64,000 bases of DNA from Achromobacter sp. MYb9 (GCF_002975275.1 NZ_PCOQ01000002.1:310001-374000); one strand, 5' to 3'. Positions 16,812 through 25,951 are shown, numbered from the stretch's first letter. Made by a program: numbers and translations. The notes: generated by a model from the letters alone, not told the origin.

Positions 16812-18242
16812 TCAGTCCTCCAGAACCCAGGTGTCTTTGGTGCCGCCGCCCTGGCTGCTGTTGACGACCAGCGAGCCTTCGGTCAACGCCACGCGGCACA
16901 GGCCGCCGGGGACGGTGCGGATGTCCTTGCCGCACAGCACGTAGGGGCGCAGGTCGACATGCCGCGGCGCCACGCCCGATTCCACATAGGTGGGGATGGT
17001 GGACAGCGCCAGCGTCGGTTGTGCGATGTAGTTGGCGGGGTTGGCGCGCACGCGGTCCTTGAACGCGTCGATTTCGGCGCGGGTGGACGATGGGCCCACC
17101 AGCATGCCGTAGCCGCCTGCGCCGTGCACCTCCTTCACCACCAGGTCGTGCATGTTCGCCAGCACATGGGACAGCTCGTCCGGCCGGCCGCAACGCCAGG
17201 TGGGAACGTTCGACAGAATGGGCTCTTCGCTGAGATAGAACCGGATCATGTCCGGCACGTACAGATACGTGGACTTGTCGTCGGCAATGCCGGTGCCGAT
17301 GGCGTTGGCGAGCGTGACGCGGCCGGCGCGGTACACCGAGAGCAGGCCGGGCACGCCCAGCGCCGAATCGGCGCGGAACGACAAGGGGTCCAGGAAGTCG
17401 TCGTCCAGCCGGCGGTAGATCACGTCTACCTTGCGCGGGCCCTGCGTGGTGCGCATGTAGACGGTGTTCTGTTCCACGAACAGGTCCTGGCCTTCCACCA
17501 GTTCCACCCCCATCTGCTGGGCCAGGAACGCGTGTTCGAAGTAGGCCGAGTTATACATGCCGGGCGTCAGCACCACCACGGTGGGGTCGTCGCCGCCATG
17601 CGGCGCGACTTCTCGCAGGTTGTCCAGCAGCAGGTCGGGATAGTGCGCCACCGGCTCGACCTTGATGCGGCTGAATGCGTCCGGCATCAGCCGCATCGAC
17701 ATCTTGCGGTTCTCAAGCATGTAGGACACGCCGGAGGGCACGCGCAGGTTGTCTTCCAGCACGTAGAACTCGCCCGCACCCGCGCGCACGATGTCCACGC
17801 CGGCGATGTGGCAGTAGATGTCTTCCGCCACATCCACGTCCTGCATTTCAGGGCGGTACTGGGCATTCAGAAACACCTGTTCGGCCGGCACGATGCCGGC
17901 GCGCACGATGTCGTGGCCATGGTAGATGTCGTGGATGAACATGTTCAGCGCGCGCACGCGCTGCTTCAGGCCGGCCTCCAGGTGGCGCCATTCGTCGGCG
18001 GGGATGATCCGGGGGATCAGGTCGAACGGGATCAGGCGTTCGGTGCCGGCGGCGTCGCCGGCAACCGAAAAGGTGATGCCGACGCGGCGGAAACTCAGGT
18101 CTGCCTCGAGCCGTCGCACGGCCATGGCTTCGGCCGATTGCTCTTGGTGCCAGCGCTCGAAGGCCTGGTATTGGGAGCGTATGCCGCCGGCGCTGTCGCG
18201 CATTTCGTCAAAAGCGGCTGGACGGGATGATCTGTCCTTCAT
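16812..18242 (-). CDS. Circularly permuted ATP-grasp protein
   Basis: 476 residues of the type 2 circularly permuted ATP-grasp family (DUF404/DUF407 type). Conserved segments include 'FIHDIYHGHDIVRAGIVP', 'YVLEDNLRVPSGVSYMLENR', 'RRLDDDFLDP', 'VKEVHGAGGYGMLVGP' and 'LRPYVLCG', covering nucleotide- and metal-binding elements. It is expected to use ATP to join a carboxylate to an amine, for example peptide-like ligation. ATG 18242 is preceded by an excellent SD (GGAGGAG). It is the first gene of the Anbu operon, 84 bases downstream of the predicted sigma-54 start site. Confidence 0.93.
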   Translation of the reverse strand: MKDRSSRPAAFDEMRDSAGGIRSQYQAFERWHQEQSAEAMAVRRLEADLSFRRVGITFSVAGDAAGTERLIPFDLIPRIIPADEWRHLEAGLKQRVRALNMFIHDIYHGHDIVRAGIVPAEQVFLNAQYRPEMQDVDVAEDIYCHIAGVDIVRAGAGEFYVLEDNLRVPSGVSYMLENRKMSMRLMPDAFSRIKVEPVAHYPDLLLDNLREVAPHGGDDPTVVVLTPGMYNSAYFEHAFLAQQMGVELVEGQDLFVEQNTVYMRTTQGPRKVDVIYRRLDDDFLDPLSFRADSALGVPGLLSVYRAGRVTLANAIGTGIADDKSTYLYVPDMIRFYLSEEPILSNVPTWRCGRPDELSHVLANMHDLVVKEVHGAGGYGMLVGPSSTRAEIDAFKDRVRANPANYIAQPTLALSTIPTYVESGVAPRHVDLRPYVLCGKDIRTVPGGLCRVALTEGSLVVNSSQGGGTKDTWVLED

Positions 18243-18337
18243 GGCTCCTCCGATGCTGGGTGCTACGGCCTGCCGGCAGGCGGCAGCCTCGCACACGGTC
18301 ATTACCCGGCCGATGCGTGGCCGGTCTAAATGAATAA

Positions 18338-18352
18338 GCAACCCCCGTGCCA
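18338..18352 (-). promoter_or_regulatory. Sigma-54 (RpoN) promoter of the ATP-grasp/alpha-E/transglutaminase/Anbu operon
   Basis: Read on the minus strand the sequence is TGGCAC-GGGGG-TTGC, a full match to the -24/-12 consensus TGGCAC-N5-TTGCW with the correct GG to GC spacing; the next base is T, as preferred. Transcription would start near 18326, giving a leader of about 84 bases to ATG 18242. It is in the right orientation and in the only sizeable gap upstream of the operon. Confidence 0.87.
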
Positions 18353-18446
18353 GCTTTTCGGGCAAGCGGCCGCCTTGGGCACAATATCCTCCCAAGGGCG
18401 CCGAAACACCATCCCCCGTCGCGGGTAAGGTGCCCGCGGCGCGGCA

Positions 18447-18462
18447 TGCACCGCATTGGTGC
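18447..18462. promoter_or_regulatory. NtrC-like upstream activator site of the Anbu operon
   Basis: TGCACC-GCATT-GGTGC, followed by G, matches the enteric NtrC consensus TGCACC-N5-GGTGCA at 11 of 12 positions. Its centre is about 128 bases upstream of the predicted sigma-54 start, within the normal range for an enhancer site. It lies in the 244-base gap between the 5-formyl-THF cyclo-ligase stop and the ATP-grasp start. Confidence 0.72.
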
Positions 18463-18486
18463 GCGCTGCCGGGCCGCTCTGGTGCG

Positions 18487-19161
18487 TCAGTTCATCCGGT
18501 ACGTGTGCAGCGTCGTGCCGCTGGCGCCGCCTTGTTCCAGCGGCGCATGCGGCACCCAGCCGTCCTGCGTCAGCACGGCATCCAGCGGAAAGTCGTGCGC
18601 GGCGGGGGCGTAGTCGGCGTCCAGTTCGCCGCAGCTCCAGGCGATGCCGATCGTGATGAACGGATGGCCGCGTTGGCGCAGCGCCGCCAAGGTGCGGTCG
18701 TAGTAGCCGCCGCCATAACCCAGGCGATCGCCCTGTTCCGTGTAACCGAGCGTCGGCACCAGGACGACGTCGGGCAGCACCTCGGCGCCCGCCACCGGTT
18801 CCTGGATGCCGTAGGGGCCGGCGCGCAGCTCAGCGTCGGGTGTCCAGGGCAGGAAGGCAAGGGGGGCGTTGCGCTCGCGCACCACCGGCAGCGCCACGGC
18901 GACCCCGTTTTCCACCCATTGCGACAGCAGCGGGCGCAGGTCGGGTTCGTCGGCCATGGGCCAGAATGCGGCCACGGTGGCGGGGGCCGGACGGCCGGCG
19001 CGGGCCGCTTCGTCGCGCGCCACGTTCAGCCACGTGAACAGGCGCGCGCGCATCAGCAGACCACCCCGGCTGCGCTGGTCTTCGGGCATTTCGGCACGCA
19101 GTTTCCGCAATCGCGTGCGGTGCTGGACTGCGGTATCCTCTGGAGTATTTTGCGTAGTCAT
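18487..19161 (-). CDS. 5-Formyltetrahydrofolate cyclo-ligase
   Basis: 224 residues. The enzyme uses ATP to convert 5-formyl-THF to 5,10-methenyl-THF in the cytoplasm. 'RLGYGGGYYDRTL' is the family signature for folate and phosphate binding; 'FLPWTPDAEL' and 'LVPTLGYTEQGD' are typical too. Basic residues near 'HRTRLRKLRAEM' form the N-terminal ATP-binding helix. ATG 19161 gives the standard length; the frame stays open upstream into the antisense of slt, which has no family similarity. It is divergent from slt across a short repeat-containing gap. Confidence 0.95.
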   Translation of the reverse strand: MTTQNTPEDTAVQHRTRLRKLRAEMPEDQRSRGGLLMRARLFTWLNVARDEAARAGRPAPATVAAFWPMADEPDLRPLLSQWVENGVAVALPVVRERNAPLAFLPWTPDAELRAGPYGIQEPVAGAEVLPDVVLVPTLGYTEQGDRLGYGGGYYDRTLAALRQRGHPFITIGIAWSCGELDADYAPAAHDFPLDAVLTQDGWVPHAPLEQGGASGTTLHTYRMN

Positions 19162-19203
19162 GCAGTGGCTGTGATGGGGGTGGACAATGAAGGCGAACAT
19201 GCT

Positions 19204-19249
19204 GGAATCGGGCATGCGGAAATCGGGCACGCGGACATCTGGCACACGC
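19204..19249. repeat. Short tandem repeat, three imperfect copies of about 15 bases
   Basis: GGAATCGGGCATGC (19204-19217), GGAAATCGGGCACGC (19218-19232) and GGACATCTGGCACACGC (19233-19249) follow one another in the divergent gap between the cyclo-ligase and slt genes. It looks like a small minisatellite within the promoter region of both genes. Confidence 0.6.
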
Positions 19250-19305
19250 GTAGTCGGCATGCCGGCGTGCAGAGCCGGTGTATGACGGCAAATGAGGGAC
19301 ACGGC

Positions 19306-21435
19306 ATGACACAGATTCTGCAAGCCCGACGGTATCAGAAAACTGGCGGGAAATCCCCGCGCGGCGCCGTCGCGCCGGACCCCCGTTCCGGCCTGCGCCA
19401 CTGGCTGCCGCTGCTGGCCTTGTTCACCGCCGCTTGTGCCCCGGTCGATGCGCAGCAGCGCAGCGCCTCCGTCAATCCGCAGCCGCAACCCGCCGTCCAG
19501 GCGGCCCAACCGGTCATCTCGGTGCCGCCCGCCGTGCTGGCCGGCCTGCCGCCCACCGCCGACACGCCAGCCTTGGCCGCCGTAGTGGCCGCGCGTGAAG
19601 CCATGAACCGCAAGCAGTGGTCCGTGCTGGGCATGCTGGTACCCCAGGCCAAGTCCGACCCGCTGGGCATGTACCCGGAGTATTGGCTGCTGCGCTATCA
19701 ACTCTGGACCCCGCCCGCCGGTGGCCGCCCCACGGCCGATCTGCAACGCTTCATCAGCAGCAACAGCGACGCCTATCTGGCCGATCGCCTGCGTGGCGAC
19801 TGGCTGCTGGCCGCGGCCCGCAGCGGCGACTTCGAAACCGTGCGCAAACTGGCGCCCGTGAAGAACAGCAACGCCCAGATCGAATGCGCCATCCTGGACG
19901 CCAAGCACATGACCGGCCAGCGCGCCACGGCGGCGCAGGCCACGGCGGTGTTCGCGCCGGGCAGCGCCTGTTGGGCGCTGTACGACCAGCTGGTGGCCGA
20001 CGGCATCCTTGGCTGGGAACAACTCGAGCCGCAACTGCGCGACGCCATCGAAGCCGACAAGACGACGGATGCGCGCAAGCTCGTCCAATACATGTTCGAG
20101 CCGCGCGACCTGAAAACCTACGACGTCCTGATGAAGGACCCGATGAAGTGGCTGACCCGGCAAGACCGCATGCCGGTGGGCCGCAACGAGAAAGAGCTTG
20201 TGACCATCGCGTTGGCTCGCCTGGCGCGTTCGGACGTCAGCGTGGCCGATTCCTATCTGCGCCGCGAATGGGCCAAGTCCATGTCCAAGCCAAACCTGGC
20301 CTGGGTGCGGGGCCAGTACGCGTTGATGGCGGCCTTGAAGCTGGATAGCCGCGCCGACGACTGGTATCACGAAGCCGGCCACATCCGCATGACGGAATAC
20401 AACGCCGGCTGGAAGGTGCGCGCGGCGCTGCGCCAAGCGAAGATCGACTGGAAGTGGGTGATCGAATCCATCGACGATATGCCTGCTTCGCAGCGCAACG
20501 ACCCGTCATGGGTGTACTGGAAAGCGCGCGGCCTGGCCGCAACCGGCCGCAAGGAGCAGGCCAACGCCCTGTACGCCAGCATCGCCGACCGCTTCGATTT
20601 CTACGGCCAGTTGTCCGCCGAGGAACTGGGCCGCCGCATCGACGTGCCGCCGCGCCCCGCGCCCGTCAGCGACCGCGAAATCGCCGAGGCCCGCGCCAAT
20701 CCCGGCCTGCAACGAGCCGTGCAACTGTTCCGCCTGGGCTGGCGTGGCGAAGCCGTGCCCGAATGGAACTTCACGTTGCGCGGCATGACCGACCGCCAAC
20801 TGATCGCCGCCGCCGAACTGGCGCGCGCCGAGAACATCTACGACCGCGTGGTCAACACGTCGGACCGCACGGAAAAGGAATTCGATTTCAGCCAGCGCTT
20901 CATCGCGCCGTTCGAAGGCCGCGTCACCGCCAAGGCCAACGCCATCGCGCTGGACCCGGCCTGGGTCTATGGCCTGATCCGCCAGGAATCGCGCTTCATC
21001 ATGGACGCGCGTTCGCACGTGGGCGCCTCCGGCCTGATGCAACTGATGCCGGCCACCGCCAAATGGGTCGCCGGCAAGATCGGCATGACCGATTTCACGC
21101 CGTCCAGCGTGAACGACTTCGACACCAACACCGTGCTGGGCACCAACTACCTGAACATGGTGCTGCGCGACCTGAACGGGTCTCAGATGCTGGCCAGCGC
21201 GGGCTACAACGCCGGACCGCGGCGGCCGCACAACTGGCGTTCGACGTTCACGCATCCCGTCGAAGGCGCCATCTTTGCCGAGACCATTCCCTTCAATGAA
21301 ACGCGCACCTACGTGAAGAACGTGATGTCCAACGCGGTTTATTACGCGGCGATGTTCAGCGGTCAGTCGCAGTCCCTGAAGGAACGTCTGGGCAGCATCG
21401 TGCCGCTGGGCGCCGAGAACACATCGATTCCATGA
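19306..21435 (+). CDS. slt: Soluble lytic murein transglycosylase (Slt70 family)
   Basis: 709 residues. A long basic N-terminus precedes a hydrophobic segment with a lipobox-like 'LFTAACAP' (about 39-46), so the protein is exported and possibly lipid-anchored. The middle is the long superhelical U/L-domain region of Slt70. The C-terminal catalytic domain has the Glu in '[15 protein letters not shown]', then '[17 protein letters not shown]' and '[14 protein letters not shown]'. It cleaves peptidoglycan glycan strands to 1,6-anhydro ends in the periplasm. ATG 19306 follows GAGGG; ATG 19282 is less likely. Its TGA overlaps the start of the CCA gene. Confidence 0.94.
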   Translation: MTQILQARRYQKTGGKSPRGAVAPDPRSGLRHWLPLLALFTAACAPVDAQQRSASVNPQPQPAVQAAQPVISVPPAVLAGLPPTADTPALAAVVAAREAMNRKQWSVLGMLVPQAKSDPLGMYPEYWLLRYQLWTPPAGGRPTADLQRFISSNSDAYLADRLRGDWLLAAARSGDFETVRKLAPVKNSNAQIECAILDAKHMTGQRATAAQATAVFAPGSACWALYDQLVADGILGWEQLEPQLRDAIEADKTTDARKLVQYMFEPRDLKTYDVLMKDPMKWLTRQDRMPVGRNEKELVTIALARLARSDVSVADSYLRREWAKSMSKPNLAWVRGQYALMAALKLDSRADDWYHEAGHIRMTEYNAGWKVRAALRQAKIDWKWVIESIDDMPASQRNDPSWVYWKARGLAATGRKEQANALYASIADRFDFYGQLSAEELGRRIDVPPRPAPVSDREIAEARANPGLQRAVQLFRLGWRGEAVPEWNFTLRGMTDRQLIAAAELARAENIYDRVVNTSDRTEKEFDFSQRFIAPFEGRVTAKANAIALDPAWVYGLIRQESRFIMDARSHVGASGLMQLMPATAKWVAGKIGMTDFTPSSVNDFDTNTVLGTNYLNMVLRDLNGSQMLASAGYNAGPRRPHNWRSTFTHPVEGAIFAETIPFNETRTYVKNVMSNAVYYAAMFSGQSQSLKERLGSIVPLGAENTSIP

Positions 21436-22526
21436 CGCAAGACCCGGCCACCGACGGCTTGCAGGCCTATATCGTGGGCGGGGCGGTGCGCGACGCGCTG
21501 CTTGGCCTGCCGCCGGGCGACCACGACTGGGTCGTGGTCGGCGCCACGCCGGAAGACATGGTGCGCCGTGGTTTCATCCCGGTCGGCGGCGATTTTCCGG
21601 TGTTCCTGCATCCGCGCACCAAAGAGGAATACGCGCTGGCGCGCACCGAGCGCAAGTCCGGGCGCGGCTACAAGGGGTTTACGTTCTACACCGGCGCCGA
21701 CGTGACGCTGGAAGAAGACCTGCGCCGCCGAGACCTCACCGTCAACGCGATCGCCCAGACCCGGGACGGCCAACGCGTCGATCCCCTGGGCGGCGAGGCC
21801 GACGTGCGGGCGCGCGTGTTCCGCCATGTGGGCGAGGCATTCCAGGAAGACCCGGTGCGCATCTTGCGGCTGGGCCGGTTCGCGGCGCGTTTCGATGATT
21901 TCACCGTGGCACCCGAAACGCTGGCGCTGTGCCGCCGCATGGTCGAGGCCGGCGAGGCCGACGCGCTGGTGGCCGAACGGGTCTGGAAGGAACTGTCGCG
22001 CGGTCTGATGGCGAAGAAACCGTCGCGAATGCTGGGCGTGCTGCAAGATTCCGGTGCGTTGGCCCGCGTGATGCCCGAACTGCAAGGGGTGGACGTCGTT
22101 GGCGCCGACGTGGACCGCGCCGCGGCCCTGCCGTTGTCGCTGGCGGGGCGCTACGCCTTGCTGTGCCGGCTGACGCCCGACCGCGACGCGCTGGGCCGAC
22201 GCATGCGCGTGCCCACCGAATGCAATGACTACGCGCGCTTGCTGCCCGACGTGCTGGCGGGTCTGGATGCGGCCGAAACGGGCGGCCCGGACGCACAGCT
22301 GGCGCTGATGGAACGTGCGGACGCGCTGCGAAAGCCCGAGCGGTTTTTCGACCTGTTGAAAACGGCTTCGGTGTTGCAGCCGGTGGACATGGCGGCGTGG
22401 CGGGCGCGGGCGGATGCCGTGCGCGGCGTGGATGCCGGTGCCATCGCCCGGGCCTGCGCGGGCGATCCCGCCCGCATCAAGGACAGCGTGCGTCAGGCAC
22501 GGCTGGACCAGCTTCGGGCAGGCTGA
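21432..22526 (+). CDS. cca: CCA-adding tRNA nucleotidyltransferase
   Basis: 364 residues. The N-terminal class II nucleotidyltransferase head shows '[13 protein letters not shown]' and the catalytic D-x-D in '[12 protein letters not shown]', then '[11 protein letters not shown]' and '[15 protein letters not shown]'. It adds or repairs the 3' CCA of tRNAs. It is shorter than the E. coli enzyme (412 residues), and no clear HD-phosphohydrolase motif is present in the tail, so it is probably nucleotidyltransferase only. The start overlaps the slt stop by ATGA. Confidence 0.95.
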   Translation: MTQDPATDGLQAYIVGGAVRDALLGLPPGDHDWVVVGATPEDMVRRGFIPVGGDFPVFLHPRTKEEYALARTERKSGRGYKGFTFYTGADVTLEEDLRRRDLTVNAIAQTRDGQRVDPLGGEADVRARVFRHVGEAFQEDPVRILRLGRFAARFDDFTVAPETLALCRRMVEAGEADALVAERVWKELSRGLMAKKPSRMLGVLQDSGALARVMPELQGVDVVGADVDRAAALPLSLAGRYALLCRLTPDRDALGRRMRVPTECNDYARLLPDVLAGLDAAETGGPDAQLALMERADALRKPERFFDLLKTASVLQPVDMAAWRARADAVRGVDAGAIARACAGDPARIKDSVRQARLDQLRAG

Positions 22527-22556
22527 AACCGCCCGCCCGGCGGCGCGAATCCGCGG

Positions 22557-23765
22557 TTACAGCTTGCCCAAACGGTCGCCGCGCGAGAACCCCGTCAGGG
22601 GCGCCGTCATGCCGCGGCCGACGGCCAGCACCTTGAAGAGTTCGCCCATTTCGGCTTCCGACAACAGTTTCTGCACGGGCGCCACGGCCTGCGCGTACTG
22701 CTGGGCGTCCGACGGATCCAGTTGCGCCAGCAGGTCCATCAGCCCGGCGTTCATCAGGAAGCGGGCCTGCGACGTATAGCCCAGCACCTGCAGTCCGTGT
22801 TCCAGCGCCGCATCGGCCATGGCGGTGAAATCCACATGCGCGGTGATGTCCTGCAAGCCCGGGGCGGCGAAGGGGTCGCCGTGCGCGTGGTGCCGCAAGT
22901 GGCACATGAGCGTGCCGCCCGCGCGCTGCGGATGGTAGTACTCGCTGCGCGGAAAACCGTAATCCACCAGCAGCGCCGCGCCGCGTTCCAGCCAACCGCC
23001 CATGGCGGCGATCCAGGCCTCGCCTTGCAGATTGATTTCCGACACGTAGGCGGGCAGCGCCGGCATGCGCGCGGCAACGGCTGAAGCCAGCGCGGGCGAG
23101 GCGGGCCGGTCGGCCCAGACGAAGCCGCCGTCCGCATCCAGCGCCACGCCGCGTTCCTGCACGGCGCCCGCCGCATCCCACGAGAACAGCGATACGGGCA
23201 TGGCGTCCAGCACCTCGTTGGCCAGCACGCAGCCGGCGAACGCATGGGGCAGCGCGTCCAGCCATTGCACGCGGTCGCCGAAGGGCGCCAACCGTGCCGC
23301 CTGGCGGGCGCGCAGGTCGGCGGACACTTCCAAAATCAGGTATCGCGTCTGGGGCAGGCCCAGCGCGTCAAGTTCGCGCAGCACGCCTTCGGCCAGCGCG
23401 CCCGTGCCTGCGCCAAATTCCAGCACGTCCTGCGTCTGTGTCTGGGCCAGCACCTGCGCCACCTGGCGGGCGATCGTGCGGGCGAACAACGGCGTCAATT
23501 GCGGCGCGGTGACGAAGTCGCCGGCGGGCGCCTTGGTGTCGTCCTCGCCATCGGCCAGCTTGACGTTGCCGGCAGCGTAATAGCCCAAGCCCGGCGCATA
23601 CAGGGCCTCTGCCATCCAGTGGTCGAACGGCAGCCAGCCGCCGTTGGCCGCGATGGCGGCGCGCAGGTGCGCGGCGGTGGCGTCGCGGTGTTCCCGGGCG
23701 GGGGCGGACAGCGGGGGAAGATTGGCGGGGGCGGGGCGTTGCATGGTCGAAGAAGGCGTGGTCAT
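22557..23765 (-). CDS. MidA/NDUFAF7-like SAM-dependent methyltransferase (DUF185)
   Basis: 402 residues of the class I methyltransferase family that includes human NDUFAF7/MidA, which methylates an arginine of a complex I subunit. The SAM-binding motif is 'DVLEFGAGTGALAEGVLREL' (about 115-134); 'LANEVLDAMPVSLF' and 'LLVDYGFPRSEYYHP' are characteristic of the family. A bacterial target is not established. It is convergent with cca (30 bases between stops) and divergent from nothing close; the start at 23765 may instead be Met8. Confidence 0.9.
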   Translation of the reverse strand: MTTPSSTMQRPAPANLPPLSAPAREHRDATAAHLRAAIAANGGWLPFDHWMAEALYAPGLGYYAAGNVKLADGEDDTKAPAGDFVTAPQLTPLFARTIARQVAQVLAQTQTQDVLEFGAGTGALAEGVLRELDALGLPQTRYLILEVSADLRARQAARLAPFGDRVQWLDALPHAFAGCVLANEVLDAMPVSLFSWDAAGAVQERGVALDADGGFVWADRPASPALASAVAARMPALPAYVSEINLQGEAWIAAMGGWLERGAALLVDYGFPRSEYYHPQRAGGTLMCHLRHHAHGDPFAAPGLQDITAHVDFTAMADAALEHGLQVLGYTSQARFLMNAGLMDLLAQLDPSDAQQYAQAVAPVQKLLSEAEMGELFKVLAVGRGMTAPLTGFSRGDRLGKL

Positions 23766-23824
23766 AGCCGCATTTTCCCAAAAAAAGAACGGTCATGCTG
23801 CGCGCATTTGCCACCCTGAAAACA

Positions 23825-23851
23825 CAAACCCCGCGACGGGCGCGGGGTTTG
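23825..23851 (-). terminator. Intrinsic terminator of the DEAD-box helicase gene
   Basis: CAAACCCCGCG (23825-23835) and CGCGGGGTTTG (23841-23851) form a perfect 11-base stem with a 5-base loop, 22 bases past the helicase stop. On the minus strand it continues TGTTTTC, a modest U-tract. Confidence 0.8.
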
Positions 23852-23872
23852 TTTGGGGGTCAAGCGGGCGAA

Positions 23873-25672
23873 TTAGCCGCGGCGGTCAGCCGGCTTGGCA
23901 AAGCGCTTGGCGGGGCCGCCGGGGCGCTTGTCGAACGAGGGCTTGGCGCCACGGAAACCGCCTTCAGGACGATCACCGCCGCGGAAGCCGCCTTCACGCT
24001 GCGGACGGTCGCCGAAGCTGGGGCGATCACCGAAGCTCGGACGGGCGTCACGGGGAGCGCGCTCGCTGAACGGACGGGCGTCGCGCTGGGGGCGGTCGCC
24101 AAAGCTGGGACGATCGCCGCCGAAGCTGGGACGCGCATCGCGGTCGCCGCCACGGAAGCCGCCTTCACGCGGGGGACGGTCGCCGAAGGGACGATTGCCC
24201 TGGTAGCCGCCTTCGCGCTGGGGACGATCACCGAAGCTGGGGCGGTCGCTGAACGAACGTGCCGGGCGGTCGCCGAAAGGACGATTGCCTTGGTAGCCGC
24301 CTTCGCGCGGTGCGCCGTCGCGGTTGCCCTGGTAACCACCTTCACGCGGCTTGAACTCGCCACGCGGGGCGCCGTCACGAGGGGCGAACGAACGACCTTC
24401 ACGCGGTGCGCCGTCACGGTTGCCTTGGTAGCCGCCGCCTTCATGGCGCGAACCACCGAAACCACCAGGACGCTTGCCGAACGGCTTGCCGCCGCGCGGG
24501 GCGCCGCTGCCACCTGCGGACGGACGCGGCGTGCGCTTCGGTTCCAGGCCGGCGATCACTTCAGGCGTGATCGATTGGCCGATGTAGTGCTCGATACGGC
24601 GGACCTTGTGGCGCTCGGAGTGCGTTGCCAGCGTGAACGCCAGACCGCTGCGGCCGGCACGGCCGGTACGGCCGATACGGTGCACGTAGTCTTCGGCTTG
24701 CATCGGCAGGTCGAAGTTGACGGCGTGGCTGATGCCTTGCACGTCGATGCCGCGGGCGGCCACGTCGGTGGCAACCAGGATGCGCAGCTGGCCGCGTTGC
24801 AGTTGCGACAGCGTACGGGTACGTTGGCGCTGGTTCATGTCGCCGTGCAGGGCAGCGGCGGCAAAACCTTGGTCGGCCAGGCGGTCGGCCAGGTCATCGG
24901 CGCCGCGCTTGGTCGACGTGAAGACAATGGCTTGGTCCAGCTTGGCATCGCGCAACACGTGATCCAGCAGCTGCATCTTGTGGCTGGCATCGTCCGCGTA
25001 CAGCAGGCTTTGCGTGATGTTGGTGTGCTTTTCCTTGGCGCCGGCCAATTCGATGCGTTGCGGGTCGCGCATCATTTTCGCAGCCAGCTTGGCGATCGTG
25101 CCGTCCAGCGTGGCCGAGAACAGCAGCGTCTGGCGGTCTTCCGGCAGGCGGCTGATGATGGTTTCGATATCCTCGATGAAGCCCATGTCCAGCATGCGGT
25201 CGGCTTCGTCCAGCACCAGCGTGTGTACGGTGTTCAGCTTGACGCGGCCCGATTGCAGGTGGTCGATCAGGCGGCCGGGAGTGGCGACCAGCACGTCAAC
25301 GCGGCGCGACAGTGCCTTCAGTTGCGCGCCGTAAGGCATGCCGCCCACGACGGTCGCCGTACGCAGGTCAGCCAGCTTGCGGCCATACATATCGGTCGCT
25401 TCGGTGACTTGCAGGGCCAATTCGCGGGTCGGGGTCAGGACCAGCACTTGCACGCCGACGCCTTTATTGGCGGGCATCTGGGCAATGCGGTGCAGCGCCG
25501 GCAGCATGAAGGCGGCGGTCTTGCCGCTACCCGTTTGCGCGGACACCATCAGGTCGTGGCCGGCCAGCGCTTGCGGAATGGCAGCGGCTTGGACGGGGGT
25601 GGGGGTGCTGAAGCCAGCTTCTTGAACGGCCGACAACAGAGCGGGTGCAAGACCCAGGTTTTCGAAAGACAT
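23873..25672 (-). CDS. DEAD-box RNA helicase with long glycine/arginine-rich tail (RhlE-like)
   Basis: 599 residues. The helicase core (about 1-375) has the Q motif 'GFSTPTPVQAAAIPQAL', Walker A 'AQTGSGKTAAF', 'PTRELALQ', 'DEAD' in 'VLDEADRMLDMGF', 'SAT', and the C-terminal 'HRIGRTGRAGRSG' motif VI. The following 220 residues are low-complexity, made of repeats such as 'EGGYQGNRDGAPR', 'FGDRPPREGG' and 'RPSFGDRPQR', rich in G, R, D and F. Such tails bind RNA without sequence specificity and promote condensation. It unwinds RNA, probably in ribosome assembly or cold adaptation. ATG 25672 is used. The upstream gap gives a leader of about 125 bases if the -10-like TATAC near 25801-25805 is used. 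Confidence 0.93.
   Translation of the reverse strand: MSFENLGLAPALLSAVQEAGFSTPTPVQAAAIPQALAGHDLMVSAQTGSGKTAAFMLPALHRIAQMPANKGVGVQVLVLTPTRELALQVTEATDMYGRKLADLRTATVVGGMPYGAQLKALSRRVDVLVATPGRLIDHLQSGRVKLNTVHTLVLDEADRMLDMGFIEDIETIISRLPEDRQTLLFSATLDGTIAKLAAKMMRDPQRIELAGAKEKHTNITQSLLYADDASHKMQLLDHVLRDAKLDQAIVFTSTKRGADDLADRLADQGFAAAALHGDMNQRQRTRTLSQLQRGQLRILVATDVAARGIDVQGISHAVNFDLPMQAEDYVHRIGRTGRAGRSGLAFTLATHSERHKVRRIEHYIGQSITPEVIAGLEPKRTPRPSAGGSGAPRGGKPFGKRPGGFGGSRHEGGGYQGNRDGAPREGRSFAPRDGAPRGEFKPREGGYQGNRDGAPREGGYQGNRPFGDRPARSFSDRPSFGDRPQREGGYQGNRPFGDRPPREGGFRGGDRDARPSFGGDRPSFGDRPQRDARPFSERAPRDARPSFGDRPSFGDRPQREGGFRGGDRPEGGFRGAKPSFDKRPGGPAKRFAKPADRRG
24000..24480 (-). repeat. Degenerate repeats coding the helicase RGG-type tail
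   Basis: Within the helicase gene, short units encoding 'GGYQGNR(D/P)', 'DGAPREG' and 'SFGDRPQR' recur many times with small changes. This has the look of repeat expansion by slippage or unequal exchange. The repeats keep the frame, so length variation between strains is expected. Confidence 0.75.
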
Positions 25673-25851
25673 TACTTTCCCTTGCCGCAATCAATGCGAC
25701 GCAGTGCTTGGTCGGGCCAGGGGATTAGGCGGCCGGATCCAGGCGACGGTTGATGGAGCATCGTGCCGACCGAATCAACCGTGCGCGTGGCGCGTTCTCG
25801 TATACAGAGTGGAACGCAGGGCGAAAGGAAAGGAGGTCAGGAATCGATGAT

Positions 25852-25931
25852 AGTTCGGCATGGGGCCGGGGCGTAGGCTGCCCGGCAGACTGCAAAAAAT
25901 TCCGCTAAATCAAGGCGGTAAATGCCGAACT
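25852..25931. other. Structured intergenic element, three-way-junction type, possible small RNA
   Basis: AGTTCGGCAT (25852-25861) pairs perfectly with ATGCCGAACT (25922-25931). Inside are two hairpins: GCCGGG/CCCGGC (25865-25870 with 25881-25886) and CCGC/GCGG (25902-25905 with 25915-25918). On the plus strand the closing stem is followed by CTTTTT, like a terminator. On the minus strand the inner CCGC hairpin is followed by six U, which could end the udg transcript. It sits between the helicase leader and the udg stop. Confidence 0.5.
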
Positions 25932-25951
25932 CTTTTTGTGCAGTGCGACGA

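Noticed and set aside
18243..18486. 6S RNA gene next to the folate cyclo-ligase, as in gammaproteobacteria
   Set aside because: No 6S-like long hairpin with a central bubble could be drawn; the gap is explained by the sigma-54 promoter and NtrC-like site.
23795..25753. A 652-codon open frame on the plus strand opposite the DEAD-box helicase
   Set aside because: It mirrors the helicase gene and its repeats; the product is a low-complexity Ala/Thr/Glu string with no family, while the minus strand has every helicase motif.
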